From positions 21,824,278 through 21,888,277 of the forward strand of contig CM119265.1 of assembly GCA_051294375.1 (NCBI GenBank): a stretch of DNA of 64,000 nt. Direction: 5' to 3'. The notes under the pieces were generated by a model that worked only from the letters and a program-made list of their open reading frames with translations, had not been told where the DNA came from and made no database searches. Below, piece by piece: positions 36,361 through 49,487 of this stretch; the stretch's first letter is position 1; each line of letters begins with the position of its first letter. The position numbers and the translations under genes were made by a program. The stretch comes from Paraspadella gotoi. Lineage: Eukaryota > Chaetognatha.

Positions 36361-39300
36361 GAGAGAGCCGGAAAACTTGTCAATTGTCGATTTCAAAAAG
36401 ACTCAAAGATTGCCTTTCTCTCCTATCTCTGCTCCCAAGGGATTCCTCGCCGTCCAGTGGGCCATCACGAAAGAGTTGACAAAAATCTTCGGCGACGCAG
36501 ACGCCAAATCCCTCGCCGACCGCCTCGTCTTCGGCCTCAAGCAGTTCGCCTACGGTCCCTACTGGAACGACCCCTTCGCCCGCGGAAGCCGCGTCCAGCT
36601 CCCCTTTCTCTTCTTCATCGCCTTTCTCATCGTCTCTCTGCATCTCATCAGATCGGTCGCAAAAGAGAAGGAGACCCTGCTGAAGGAAACCCTCAAGGTC
36701 ATGGGACTCAGCAACTGGTTGTACTGGACCTCTTGGGTGATGACCCATTTCGTCTACGTCGCCGTCGTCGCCGGCTTCATGACCCTCTTGCTGAAAGTCA
36801 GCGTTCCCGTTGGCGGCTCCGTAGTCAAATATACCGAAGGATCCGTCGTCTTTGTCTTTCTCTTGATTTACTCAATTTCCCTCATCTCCTTCTGCTACTT
36901 GATGTCGGTGGTTTTTGTCAGAGCCAACACTGCCGCCGTTGGCGGCGGCGTCATTTTCTTCCTCACCTTCGCGCCTTACTTTATCGTCCTCGAGAACTAC
37001 GACGAGTTCACGCTGGTACAAAAACTCGGCTGCGGATTTTTTCTCAACTCTTGCTTGGCCATGGGCAGCTTGGTGCTTGGAAATTTCGAGGGAAAGGGCG
37101 TGCATTTGAGGTGGGCCAATTTGATGACGCCGGCCGACGTGGACGACAATCTAGCGTTGGGTTCTCTTTTGATCATGATGCTGGCCGACGGGCTCGTCTG
37201 CTGGATTCTCGCCTGGTACATCGAGAAGGTGAGGCCTGGCGATTTCGGCGTAGTTCATCCTCTTTACTTTCCCTTTACCAAATCTTACTGGTGCGGCGGG
37301 GGAAAAGAGAGCGACCCCGACGACGGCGACATCTCTGGTGATTATTACGAAAAACCCGAGGGTAGAACGTGCGAACCGGGGATCAGGATACGAAAATTGG
37401 AAAAAGTTTTTAAAAACTCTTGCAAGGCACCGATTCGCGCGGTCAAAGGAATCTCGCTCGATCTCTATCCCGACGAAATCTTCGTACTTCTCGGTGAGAA
37501 CGGCGCGGGTAAGTCAACCACAATCGGTACTCTCATGGGCCTCACCGATCCCACCAGCGGGTCGGCCTGGGTCGACGGTTGCAACGTGAGAACGAATCTG
37601 CAAGGAGTCAGGAAGAACATGGGCGTTTGTCCGCAACACAATGTCCTCTTTGACTCGCTGACTGTGAAGGAGCATTTGTTCTTCTACGGTAGACTTCGCA
37701 TGATCGGACATCAGCAACTGGAGGAAGAAGTCAAACGGTTCCTGAGCGAATTGAAGCTCGAGCACAAGACCGATTCTCTCGCCTCCAGACTCTCTGGCGG
37801 ACAAAAGAGAAAGCTCTCTCTCGCCATCGCCATGATGGGGAATCCTTCTGTGCTGTTGTTGGACGAACCCACGAGCGGGATGGACCCCAAAAACAGGAGG
37901 ATCACGTGGGAGTTGTTGAAGAAGCAGAAACGGAACACGACCATCCTTTTGACGACCCACTTCATGGACGAGGCCGAGGTTTTGGGCAACGTCATCGGCA
38001 TTATGAATCACGGCTTCGTCGTTTGCTGCGGTTCGTCCATGTATCTCAAGAATAAAATCGGTAACGATTATCATTTGATTCTGACGAAAGAATCGACGGC
38101 AAATGACGAAGCGATTACGGAAGCGATTCGTTGTCACGTCCCGGAAGCGGATTTGGAAAGATCAACGCTGGCGGAATCGTCGTACAATCTGCCGAAAGCT
38201 CGGAGGGACGTGTTTTCGACGCTGTTTCGCGAGTTGGACGAGAAGAGAGAAAGGTTGGGAGTCAAGAGTTACGCTTGCTCGGCGCCAAATATCGAGGAGA
38301 TCTTCTTGAAGGTCTGTCGCGAGTACGAACGGCGGGAAAACGAGGCCGTACAAGGTTATAACAATACGAGTTTCGACAATTCGGAAATAAGGATCGAGGT
38401 GTCGAGTCGACCGAATTCCAGAGAAAACGAGACGATCCCCAAAAATGCCGGTATCGATCTCTTTTTGCAACAATTGCAGGCAATGCTCGTCAAAAAATTG
38501 TTGCACATGTGGCGAAATCTCGTGGTTAGCTTGAGTCAAATCTTGATTCCCAATATCATCACGCTCTTGATATTGTTGTTCATCAAAATCTCGCCTCCTT
38601 TTCAAGATTCTCCCAAACTCGAGCTCAACGTTTCCAGTCTGGATGAGAGCGTCACGCCAATCTTTTTCCACGGCCCCATTCAGAGAGAATTCGAGAAAAT
38701 CTTCAAAGGTCAATTGCCGGACGTGAGTACGCATAAATACGTTTCCGATGTTTCACCGGAAAACAAATGGACGTCGCCGTTGGACGAATTTGTGATCGCA
38801 ACAGCTGACAAACTTTCGAGAGATAAACTTCTCATCGGCGCCGAATTAATTTCGGTCAAAGAAGGATGCGAACACATATTTCTCGATATCAATAAAAGTA
38901 AAACCGTGGACAATTTCACCACATTTTCCGATAATATTTGCGAAATGATTTCTAAAGAACTTCAAAGTGCCAACGGAACCGTTACCGGTGATACAGAGTA
39001 CTTTATTGGCTACTTCAATGATCAAGCATATCACTCCTCCGCCATTGTCACTCATCACGTTTCCAGCGCGTTGGCAAGCAAATCTGGAATGAGCTTGACG
39101 AGCTTCAATCATCCTCTCCCGAGGTCTTTCTCGGAAGTTCTCGACGATACGATAACCATCAACGCTCGTTTTGCCAGCAGCTTCACCTTTAGTTTTCTCT
39201 TCGCTATGTCACTGCTCGCCGCCACGTTTACGATATTTTTAATTAAGGAGAGAGTCTCTAAATCCAAACATATTCAGATTTTATCGGGAGTTCGCTGCAG

Positions 39301-42300
39301 CATATTTTGGGCCTCAACTTTCATCGTAGACTTTTTCAACTTCCTCTTTCCTTGTCTGGTGACGTTGATTCTATTCTACGCTTTCAATATAGAAGCCTAT
39401 CTCGAAACAAGAGCATTGCTCGTTTTGCTAATCATGATATTCTACATTTGTGCCCAACTTCCATTTGCTTATTTACTCTCCTTGGTTTACGAAGAAGCCA
39501 CGACGGGCTTCGTCTATTCTGCCATCATCGGCATCTTCACTGGCATCGCGTTGCAGATCACGGTCGGCACTCTTAACGCTTTGGAGATGGCTTCAGAAGG
39601 CAAAATAGTCGAAGAGATAGCCATGCTTCTCAGCCCACCTTACAACATCGGTCACGGAATGCAGAATGTTTACCTTAACTACTGGAACGAAAGAATCTGC
39701 GATTTAAATGTCAGTTCTACCAGAGATTTGGTCAAATCGTTGATACCCACCGGTATCTTGGAGAACACTCCTTTCGCACTCTTTGGCCCCTCGAACGAGG
39801 ACCAACTGTTGGACTATGTCTTCAACAACTACGGCGACTACAAAATTCCCGGCTACAACGAAACCCTGGAAAGTCTTTTCGAAAAACCGCCGACAGAGGC
39901 GCTCTGTTTCTTGGCCAAGTTCGCCAACATTTCATATCCCTGTTGTCCAGATAGCGGGTGCGAAAAATCGGTCGTCGGTTGCGCTCTACACGTGTCCGAC
40001 TTTGCTATGGAGGCTCCGGGTATAGGAAAGAACCTAATCTATTTTGCGGTACAAAGCGTCTTATTCTTTGGTTTTCTCGTCCTGTACGAGTACAAAGTAT
40101 TGAGAAGAATCGCCGACGCCGCCCGACGCATCTTTGCCAAAACTTGTCGCGGGTCGAGGCTTTGTCGCAACGAGGTCGACAACGAAGACACTATGGAGTT
40201 GGCCGAAGCCATGGAAGTTCCCGAAGGCGCAACTCCGCCTCCGGTGGTGTCGGAAATCGACGACGACGTCGTTGCTGAGCGACGAAGGATCGAAACTCTG
40301 ATCAAAGGATCAAACAAAGTGCAAAGATCGATACCGACGCTGATGATTCAAGATCTGGAAAAAAGATACGCGACGTGGAGCGACACCGTCTTCGCCGTCG
40401 ACGGAGTCTCCCTGTGCGTGGAGAAGGGACAACTCTTCGGTCTCCTGGGCGTCAACGGTGCCGGGAAGACGACTTGCTTCAAGATGCTGACTGGAGACGA
40501 AGCGCCGACTGATGGGAGAATAGTCGTCGACGGAAAGTTAGACATCGTCAAGGATCTTCGCTCTGTGCAGCGTCGCATGGGCTACTGTCCCCAATCCGAC
40601 GCCCTCATCGATCAAATGACGGGAAGAGAAACGCTGAGGATGTTCGCGCGGCTTCGCGGAGTTCGAGGAGAAGATCGGAGAGAAGCCGCGATCGAGACTT
40701 TAGCCAACGACTTGGGATTGCGGGAGCACCTCGACAAGCTTGTGGGTCAGTACAGCGGAGGCAACAAGCGCAAGCTCGGTGTGGCCATCGCGCTTGTCGG
40801 AGATCCTTCGATCGTGTTGCTAGACGAACCTACGACCGGGATGGACCCTTCGGCTAGGCGCCGTCTCTGGGACGCTCTCATCCGGGTAAGAAACAACGGA
40901 GAACGCAGCATCGTCCTAACCTCTCATTCGATGGAAGAGTGTGAAGCTCTCTGCTCCCGACTCGCCGTCATGGTGGAAGGCAGGGTGAGGAAGCTTGGCT
41001 CGCCGCAGGAGCTCAAAGATAAGTTGGCGGTGAGTTATTATCTGCGAGCGGTGATGGGGACAGAGGGCGGGGTAGAAGAGGCGAGGCGGAAGGCGGAGCT
41101 ATTGGCTTCGAAGGCGGGAGGGCGTCTGTTGACGACCGAGGTCAGCGGGAGTGTTCTCATAGAGATTCCCAAGGGAGAGGAGAGGTGGGCGAGCGTGTTC
41201 GCGCGGGTGGAGGCGGCGGCGGTGGAAGTGGGTGTGCAAGACTATGATCTCTCTCAGACGACGTTGGAACAAGTGTTTTTGAAAGTTTGCGAATCGCAAG
41301 AATAGAGAATATTAATTTATATAGCATTTTGATATTCGACTTAATTTTAAACGAATCTCTGTTTGGACCACTTTGGTGTTTTGGAATGACCGCGCATACT
41401 AATGAGAGGGGACTTCGTGCTTTTTATTAATGACTAAACTGGTTGGAGTAACTTCGGGCTAGTTTATATTTAGCGATCTCAACGTGTAGTATTTAACGTG
41501 GTAACTTCCTTTCTAACTCTCTAACTTCAGTACTTGTTATTTTTGAAGAATATTTATATGTATGACACAGAAGGATTATTGTTTTTCTCAACGTTCGAGA
41601 TTCGAACGAGATGATGGATTTACGTTTGAAGTTTGTTAATGTTTTTTTTGAACAGATGTTGTTCTGTTACGAAGCATATATATGCAGTTTCGGATTGTTG
41701 CTAACAATTAATAGGTGCTATTTTAATCAACTGTTGAATGTTATTTGGTGACACAGTGTAAATTTTTTTGTGTTGATAATTTTGTATTTGGTACGCAATA
41801 AAAAACAGATCTCTATTACTTACCAATGAGTTCTTTTATTCCGTGGGCGGAGAAAAGTTGAGAATCGGATCTAAAAGAAATTAGATAAGATTTTAATTTC
41901 TAAAATTTTTTAATTTTTAGATAAATTAAGAGTTTAGACATTAGTTTAGGAGTAGATTGTACCTTTGAATACAAACTCCCGCCGCTTTGCAGGGACTCGA
42001 AGCACACTCGTCGACATCGATGTCACACGTTTGACCTAAGAATCCTTCGGAACAGCTGCACTGGAATCCCTTGATAATAAAATATAGATCGCTAATATCT
42101 ATTGAATAATGATTAACTTATATATATAGACGTCGGAAGATACTAACTATAAAATGACAAAAAGAACAAAAGTTGAAAAAAGACTGTCCTTTTGTTTTTC
42201 TAAAAAGCAGTTTAAATCATCGAATAAACGAAATTCAATCCAATTTACAGGACTCGGCTCCAGACTAATAATAACCTTGAGACGATCGTGGCAAGTGGCG

Positions 42301-43569
42301 TTGTGAAGGCAAGGATCGGACGAGCATTCGTCTATTTCTTTCTCACAGTTGACTCCTTCGAAGCCAGAGTCCCGCAATCACAATCGTAACTAAATGGAAA
42401 AATATTCACAGTTTATTGCGGAGCAGCGCTCAAAACATTCTATATATTATACATATGTATTAAAAATACGTGAAAGTGAAAAATAATGCCAGAAAAATTT
42501 TTTTTATATGCATTGTTCGTTTAATATTTGCTTTGTGCGAAAGTAAAAAAAAACCACAAACTGAATGGAGAAAGAAAGTTTCTCACCCGGACCAAACGCT
42601 GTTAACGAATTGAACGGAATAAGTAGATATTGTTGAAATCTGTTAGTTTAACACGAGATAAAATTTAAATCATCACCTGTTCACGCGATCGCGACAGGAG
42701 CCGCCGTTGAGACAGGGATCAGAGTAACATTCGTCGATATCCACGGTGCAGGTTTCGCCCGTGTAACCAGGCGGACAATCGCAGCGGAAAGCGTTTACCT
42801 GCGATGGTAAAGATGATCAATTTTATTATTTTGAATTATGAAAAGTAGTCAAATATCTGTTTAATAGGCGAGGCGTAAGACTACCATGTCGTGACATTGG
42901 ATCCAGAGGCGCAGGGATTCGATGAGCATTCGTTGATATTTTTCCTCGCAGTTTTCGCCTAAAAAATTTGATTAGTAATTAGAAACAAACAAACAAACAA
43001 AATTTAGAAGCGGTACAAAAAATAGGCGTACAGACAGTAGGGGCTCACCTACCGGCGAATCCTGGCGAGCAGATGCAGGAGTAGTTGGCAAGGGCTCCAT
43101 CCTCTAGACAGGTGGCTCCGTTCTTGCAAACTCCCAACGAGCAGATTTTAACGTGAAATTGACAGTTGGCACCTGAAAGTCACGCGGATTAATCGCGGAT
43201 CACAGTAGTAGGAAAGGCATCAACTTTAACTCACCCACAAACGCATTATCACAAAGGCACTTGTAGCTGCCCACTGTGTTGTAACAAACTCCTCCGTTGA
43301 GACAAGTCGTGCCTATCAATTCTTTCGAGCATTCGTTGACGTCCTCTTCGCATCTGACAATTTAAAACAAAGCTTGTTTAGATAAAACCTATGATAATTA
43401 CTAAAGTAAATGTGTTTTATGAATATTATTAGTTGTATAGGGAATCCAGACCTTTCCCCCTGAAAGCCTCCCGGACAGACGCAGCGGAACCTCCCAAGCA
43501 GGTCTTCGCATCTCGCGCCGTTAACGCAAGGATTCAACGCGCATTCGTTCGTGTTGACATCGCAAGATC
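33476..43569 (-). CDS. EGF-repeat protein, 3' exon group; hosts the ABCA gene in an intron
   Basis: Exons 5'->3': 43452-43569, 43235-43353, 43053-43172, ~42883-42957, 42677-42798, ~42281-42390, 41963-42069, 41824-41870, 33803-33904, and a candidate last exon 33476-33552. Each EGF exon has six-cysteine spacing and often a calcium-binding DxNEC or DIDEC start. The join from 41824 to 33904 is in phase and restores an EGF reading through a long insert to YFCVC, so the intron 33905-41823 holds the opposite-strand ABCA gene. The candidate last exon leaves the final EGF without its sixth cysteine, so a missing exon is possible. The exons near 42.93 and 42.37 kb carry single-base frame errors in this copy. 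Product: a secreted or surface EGF protein, exact family unknown. It is probably continuous with the exons at 58-61.7 kb. Confidence 0.7.
34281..34372. repeat. (GAAA)n microsatellite
   Basis: A pure tetranucleotide run upstream of the ABCA gene, inside the host EGF-gene intron. Confidence 0.95.
34894..41305 (+). CDS. ABCA-subfamily full-length lipid transporter, 1,888 aa
   Basis: Exons: 34894-35260, 35481-35739, 36090-36264 and 36440-41305, in phase and summing to 1,889 codons. The N-terminus (FGALLWKNF then a membrane helix) is typical of ABCA. After a short extracellular part come TM helices (~345-540), NBD1 with Walker [10 protein letters not shown] (~619), signature LSGGQ (~718) and Walker [12 protein letters not shown] (~739). 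A second TM helix and large extracellular loop follow, then more TM helices, and NBD2 with GVNGAGKTT (~1604), signature YSGGN (~1705) and [10 protein letters not shown] (~1727). ABCA proteins move phospholipids or sterols across membranes. The length lies between human ABCA3 and ABCA1. Three introns interrupt only the first 267 codons; the remaining 1,621 codons are one exon. The signature 2 Asn in place of Gln is tolerated in this family. The exact orthologue is not assigned. Confidence 0.95.
36271..36356. repeat. (AG)n microsatellite in ABCA intron 3
   Basis: Starts seven bases after the GTAAG donor. The second copy of this block carries a shorter run at 44537-44581, as expected for allelic or misassembled repeat length. 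Confidence 0.95.
41797..41802 (+). terminator. ABCA poly(A) signal, 22 bp from an antisense exon
   Basis: AATAAA lies about 490 bp after the ABCA stop. The opposite-strand EGF exon begins at 41824, so the cleavage site is likely to fall at or inside that exon's boundary. Confidence 0.6.
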
Positions 43570-43610
43570 CTGAGGTCCCGAGTTCAAATCCTACGGGGCG
43601 GGGAAAAGAA

Positions 43611-43635
43611 NNNNNNNNNNNNNNNNNNNNNNNNN
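43611..43635. other. Assembly gap (25 N)
   Basis: Separates the good copy of the ABCA/EGF block from the low-fidelity second copy. Confidence 0.99.
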
Positions 43636-43764
43636 TACATTACATCAACAACAGGAATCTTTAAGTTAAATACAGGAAACGTCAACAGCAAACATTAAAA
43701 ATATTTTATTATCTTTTAACGCTTAAATCTAATTAACCGTACGACCCTTGCTCCCCCGTCACAG

Positions 43765-44533
43765 CCTACAGTCCGTCGAATCACTGGACGGAGAATGTAA
43801 GCGCAATCCGAACCTCTATCAACTCCGCACCTGGAAACGCTTCGCCAACGAGGCGGCCATGGTCAAGTTCGTCGTCGACAAGCGCGCCTTCGTCGTCGAC
43901 AACGCCGACGTCGTCTCCGCCATTCCGGGCTCGAATCGCTCGCGGGATTCAACGCGGATTCCAGCGCCATCTTGTGCGGCGTTGCATTCGATGGGTCTGA
44001 CTTTAACGCCGCCTCGGGTGAGTAAGGGCGGTGGCGTTTAGTTGGGTGTGGAAAGAGGATTTTTTTTGTTGTCATATCGTTTTGACTTTTTTTTTTTTTT
44101 TTACAATTTAACTTCATTTTTGTTTTCGTTCTTTTTTTAGTTAACTGCTTTATTTTTAAAATTTGGTATATTTAAAAATCAATTATCAAAAATATCATTG
44201 GTTACGAAAACTTTTCCCCTAAATCCGAAGTAAACTAATTTAAAATTTAAAAAATATATATAGTAAACAAGAGAAAATATAAAACCAAAACAATTTTCCT
44301 ACAACTGAAACTCCCTTTCCTCTCTTTCCTCCATTCCAACACTCACTCCCCACTCCCCAGTCCCGACATCCGGTCTCCATCCGGTTCCCCCATTCTCCGA
44401 CGGCGCCTCCCGTCGGTCCGTCTTCCAACGGCGATGTCTTCGACGGAGCGCGTCTTCCGCGACGCGAGATCAACGGCCGAGGGACTTAGTGGTTACGGTA
44501 GCGACAATCCAGGGTACAGATCGCAGGTAAGGT

Positions 44534-44582
<49 letters not shown>

Positions 44583-47500
44583 AAGAGACGAGAAGAGAGA
44601 CGCGGAAACTGTCTTTCAATGGTCGATTTCAAAAAGACTCAAAGATTGCCTTCTCTCCTCTCTGCTCCACAGGGATTCCTCGCCGTCCAGTGGGCATCAC
44701 GAAAGAGTTGACAAAAATCTTCGGCGACGCAGACGCACATCCCTCGCCGACCGCCCTCGTCTTCGGCCTCAAGCAGTTCCGCCTACGGCCCTACTGGAAC
44801 GACCCCTTCGCCCGGGAAGCCGCGTCAGCTCCCCTTTCTCTTCTTCATCGCCTTTCTCATCGTCTCTCTGCATCTCATCAAATCGGTCGCAAAGAGAAGG
44901 AGACCCTGCTGAAGGAAACCCTCAAGGTCAGGGGACTCCAGCAACTGGTTGTACTGGACCTCTTGGGTGATGACCCATTTCGTCTTACGTCGCCGTCGTC
45001 GCGGCTTCATGACCCTCTGGCTGAAAGTCAGCGTTCCCGTTGGCGGCTCCGTCAGTCAAATATACCGAAGGATCCGTCGTCTTTGTCTTTCTCTGGATTT
45101 ACTCAATTTCCCTCATCTCCTTCTGCTACTTGATGTCGGTGGTTTTTGTCAGAGCCAACACTGCGCCGTTGGCGGCGGCGTCATTTTCTTCCTACCTTCG
45201 CGCCTTTCTTTATCGTCCTCGAGAACTACGACGAGTTCACGCTGGTACAAAAACTCGGCTGGGATTTTTTCTCAACTCTTGCTTGGCCATGGGCAGCTTG
45301 GTCTGAATTTCGAGGGAAAGGCGTCATTTGAGGTGGGCAAATTGATGACGCCGGCCGACGTGGACGACAATCTGCGTTGGGTTCTCTTTTGATCATGATG
45401 CTGGCGACGGGGCTCGTCTGCTGGATTCTCGCCTGGTACATCGAGAAGGTGAGGCCTGGCGATTTCGGCGTAGTTCTCCTCTTTACTTTCCCTTTACCAA
45501 ATCTTACTGGTGCGGCGGGGGAAAAGAGAGCGACCCGACGACGGCGACATCTCTGGTGATTATTACGAAAAACCCGAGGGTAGAACGTGCGAACGGGGAT
45601 CAGGATACGAAAAATTGGAAAAAGTTTTTAAAAACTCTCGCAAGGACCGATTCGCCGCGGTCAAAGGAATCTCGCTCGATCTCTATCCCGACGAAATCTT
45701 CGTACTTCTCGGTGAGAACGGCGCGGGTAAGTCAACCACAATCGGTACTCTCATGGGCCTCACCGATCCCACCAGCGGGTCGCTGGGTCGACGGTTGCAA
45801 CGTGAGAACGAATCTGCAAGGAGTCAGGAAGAACATGGGCGTTTGTCCGCAACACAATGTCCTCTTTGACTCGCTGACTGTGAAGGAGCATTTGTTCTTC
45901 TACGGTAGACTTCGCATGATCGGACCATCAGCAACTGAGGAAGAGTCAACGGTTTCGAGCGAATTGAAGCTCGAGCACAGACCGATTCTCTCGCCTCCAG
46001 ACTCTCTGGCGGACAAAAGAGAAACTCTCTCTCGCCATCGCCATGATGGGGAATCCTTCTGTGCTGTTGTTGGACGAACCCACGAGCGGGATGGACCCCA
46101 AAAACAGGAGGATCACGTGGGAGTTGTTGAAGAAGCAGAAACGGAACACGACCATCCTTTTGACGACCCACTTCATGGACGAGGCCGAGGTTTTGGGCAA
46201 CGTCATCGGCATTATGAATCACGGCTTCGTCGTTTGCTGCGGTTCGTCCATGTATCTCAAGAATAAAATCGGTAACGATTAATCATTTGATTCTGACGAA
46301 AGAATCGACGGCACAAATGACGAAGCGATTACGGAAGCGATTCGTTGTCAGTCCCGGAAGCGGATTTGGAAAGATCAACGCTGGCGGAATCGTCGTACAA
46401 TCTGCCGAAAGCTCGGAGGGACGTGTTTTCGACGCTGTTTCGCGAGTTGGACGAGAAGAGAGAAAGGTTGGGAGTCAAGAGTTAGCTTGCTCGGCGCCAA
46501 ATATCGAGGAGATCTTCTTGAAGGTCTGTCGCGAGTACGAACGGCGGGAAAACGAGGCCGTACAAGTTATAACAATACGAGTTTCGACAATTCGGAAATA
46601 AGGATCGAGGTGTCAGTCGACCGAATTCCAGAGAAAACGAGACGATCCCCAAAAATGCGGTATCGATCTCTTTTTGCAACAATTGCAGGCAATGCTCGTC
46701 AAAAAATTGTTGCACATGTGGCGAAATCTCGTGGTTAGCTTGAGTCAAATCTTGATTCCCAATATCATCACGCTCTTGATTATTGTTGTTCATCAAAATC
46801 TCGCCTCCTTTTCAAGATTCTCCCAAACTCGAGCTCAACGTTTCCAGTCTGGATGAGAGCGTCACGCCAATCTTTTTCCACGGCCATTCAGAGAGAATTC
46901 GAGAAAATCTCAAAGGTCAATTGCCGGACGTGAGTACGCATAAATACGTTTCCGATGTTTCACCGGAAAACAAATGGACGTCGCCGTTGGACGAATTTGT
47001 GATCGCAACAGCTGACAAACTTTCGAGAGATAAACTTCTCATCGGCGCCGAATTAATTTCGGTCAAAGAAGGATGCGAACACATTTTCTCGATATCAATA
47101 AAAGTAAAACCGTGACATTTCACCACATTTTCCGATAATATTTGCGAAATGATTTCTAAAGAACTTCAAAGTGCCAACGGAACCGTTACCGGTGATACAG
47201 AGTACTTTATTGGCTACTTCAATGATCAAGCATATCACTCCTCCGCCATTGTCACTCATCACTTTCCAGCGCGTTGGCAAGCAAATCTGGAATGAGCTTG
47301 ACGAGCTTCAATCATCCTCTCCCGAGGTCTTTCTCGGAAGTTCTCGACGATACGATAACCATCAACGCTCGTTTTGCCAGCAGCTTCACCTTTAGTTTTC
47401 TCTTCGCTATGTCACTGCTCGCCGCCACGTTTACGATATTTTTAATTAAGGAGAGAGTCTCTAAATCCAAACATATTCAGATTTTATCGGGAGTTCGCTG

Positions 47501-49487
47501 CAGCATATTTTGGGCCTCAACTTTCATCGTAGACTTTTTCAACTTCCTCTTTCCTTGTTGGTGACGTTGATTCTATTCTACGCTTTCAATATAGAAGCCT
47601 ATCTCGAAACAAGAGCATTGCTCGTTTTGCTATCATGATATTCTACATTTGGCCACTTCCATTTGCTTATTTACTCTCCTTGGTTTACGAAGAAGCCACG
47701 ACGGGCTTCGTCTATTCTGCCATCATCGGCATCTTCACTGGCATCGCGTTGCAGATCACGGTCGGCACTCTTAACGCTTTGGAGATGGCTCAGAAGGCAA
47801 AATAGTCGAAGAGATAGCCATGCTTCTCAGCCCACCTTACAACATCGGTCACGGAATGCAGAATGTTTACCTTAACTACTGGAACGAAAGAATCTGCGAT
47901 TTAAATGTCAGTTCTACCAGAGATTTGGTAAAATCGTTGATACCCACCGGTATCTTGGAAAACACTCCTTTCGCACTCTTTGGCCCCTCGAACGAGGACC
48001 AACTGTTGGACTATGTCTTCAACAACTACGGCGACTACAAAATTCCCGGCTACAAGAAACCCTGGAAAGTCTTTTCGAAAAACCGCCGACAGAGGCGCTC
48101 TGTTTCTTGGCCAAGTTCGCCAACATTCATATCCCTGTTGTCCAGATAGCGGGTGCGAAAAATCGGTCGTCGGTTGCGCTCTACACGTGTCCGACTTTGC
48201 TATGGAGGCTCCGGGTATAGGAAAGAACCTAAATCTATTTTGCGGTACAAAAGCGTCTTATTCTTTGGTTTTCTCGTCCTGTACGAGTACAAAGTATTGA
48301 GAAGAATCGCCGACGCCGCCCGACGCATCTTTGCCAAAACTTGTCGCGGGTCGAGGCTTTGTCGCAACGAGGTCGACAACGAAGACACTATGAGTTGGCC
48401 GAAGCCATGGAAGTTCCCGAGGCGCAACTCGCCCTCGGTGGTGTCGGAAATCGACGACGACGTCGTTGCTGAGCGACGAAGGATCGAAACTCTGATCAAA
48501 GGATCAACAAGTGCAAAGATCGATACCGACGCTGATGATTCAAGATCTGGAAAAAAGATACGCGACGTGGAGCGACACCGTCTCGCCGTCGACGGAGTCT
48601 CCCTGTGCGTGGAGAAGGGACAACTCTTCGGTCTCCTGGGCGTCAACGGTGCCGGAAGACGACTTGCTTCAAGATGCTGACTGGAGACGAAGCGCCGACT
48701 GATGGGAGAATAGTCGTCGACGGAAAGTTAGACATCGTCAAGGATCTTCGCTCTGTGCAGCGTCGCATGGCTACTGTCCCCAATCCGACGCCTCATCGAT
48801 CAAATGACGGGAAGAGAAACGCTGAGGATGTTCGCGCGGCTTCGCGGAGTTCGAGGAGAAGATCGGAGAGAAGCCGCGATCGAGACTTAGCCAACGACTT
48901 GGGATTGCGGGAGCACCTCGACAAAGCTTGTGGGTCAGTACAGCGGAGGCAACAAGCGCAAGCTCGGTGTGGCAATCGCCTTGTCGGAGATCCTTCGATC
49001 GTGTTGCTAGACGAACCTACGACCGGGATGGACCCTTCGGCAGGCGCCGTCTCTGGGACGCTCTCATCCGGGTAAGAAACAACGGAGAACGCAGCATCGT
49101 CCTAACCTCTCATTCGATGGAAGAGTGTGAAGCTCTCTGCTCCCGACTCGCCGTCATGGTGGAAGGCAGGGTGAGGAAGCTTGGCTCGCCGCAGGAGCTC
49201 AAAGATAAGTTGGCGGTGAGTTATTATCTGCGAGCGGTGATGGGGACAGAGGGCGGGTAGAAGAGGCGAGGCGGAAGGCGGAGCTATTGGCTTGAAGGCG
49301 GGAGGGCGTCTGTTGACGACCGAGGTCAGCGGGAGTGTTCTCATAGAGATCCCCAAGGGAGAGGAGAGGTGGGCGAGCGTGTTCGCGCGGGTGGAGGCGG
49401 CGGCGGTGGAAGTGGGTGCAAGACTATGATCTCTCTCAGACGACGTTGGAACAAGTGTTTTTGAAAGTTTGCGAATCGCAAGAATAG
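43765..49487 (+). pseudogene. ABCA second copy, frame broken many times, first exon absent
   Basis: It starts at the equivalent of ABCA exon 2 and runs to the same TAG. Both nucleotide-binding domains are visible, with Walker [10 protein letters not shown] near 45.72 kb and the second Walker A damaged by a base loss near 48.65 kb, but the frame shifts repeatedly. The acceptor before the large exon reads ACAG here against CAAG in the other copy. I treat it as an assembly artefact rather than a genuine pseudogene, because the losses are as frequent in introns and the gap borders fit an extra contig. Confidence 0.8.

Noticed and set aside
36872-38137. Several antisense frames under the ABCA exon
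   Set aside because: They are shadows of a strongly coding exon; codon bias and domain content support only the plus strand.
43575-43605. B-box-like GAGTTCAAATCC beside the gap, as a tRNA end
   Set aside because: The matching stems are absent, and the same bases flank an EGF exon acceptor; the other copy differs within a few bases.
43765-49487. A genuine second ABCA paralogue
   Set aside because: Near identity including introns and 3' flank, many frame breaks, and bordering gaps point to the same locus assembled twice.
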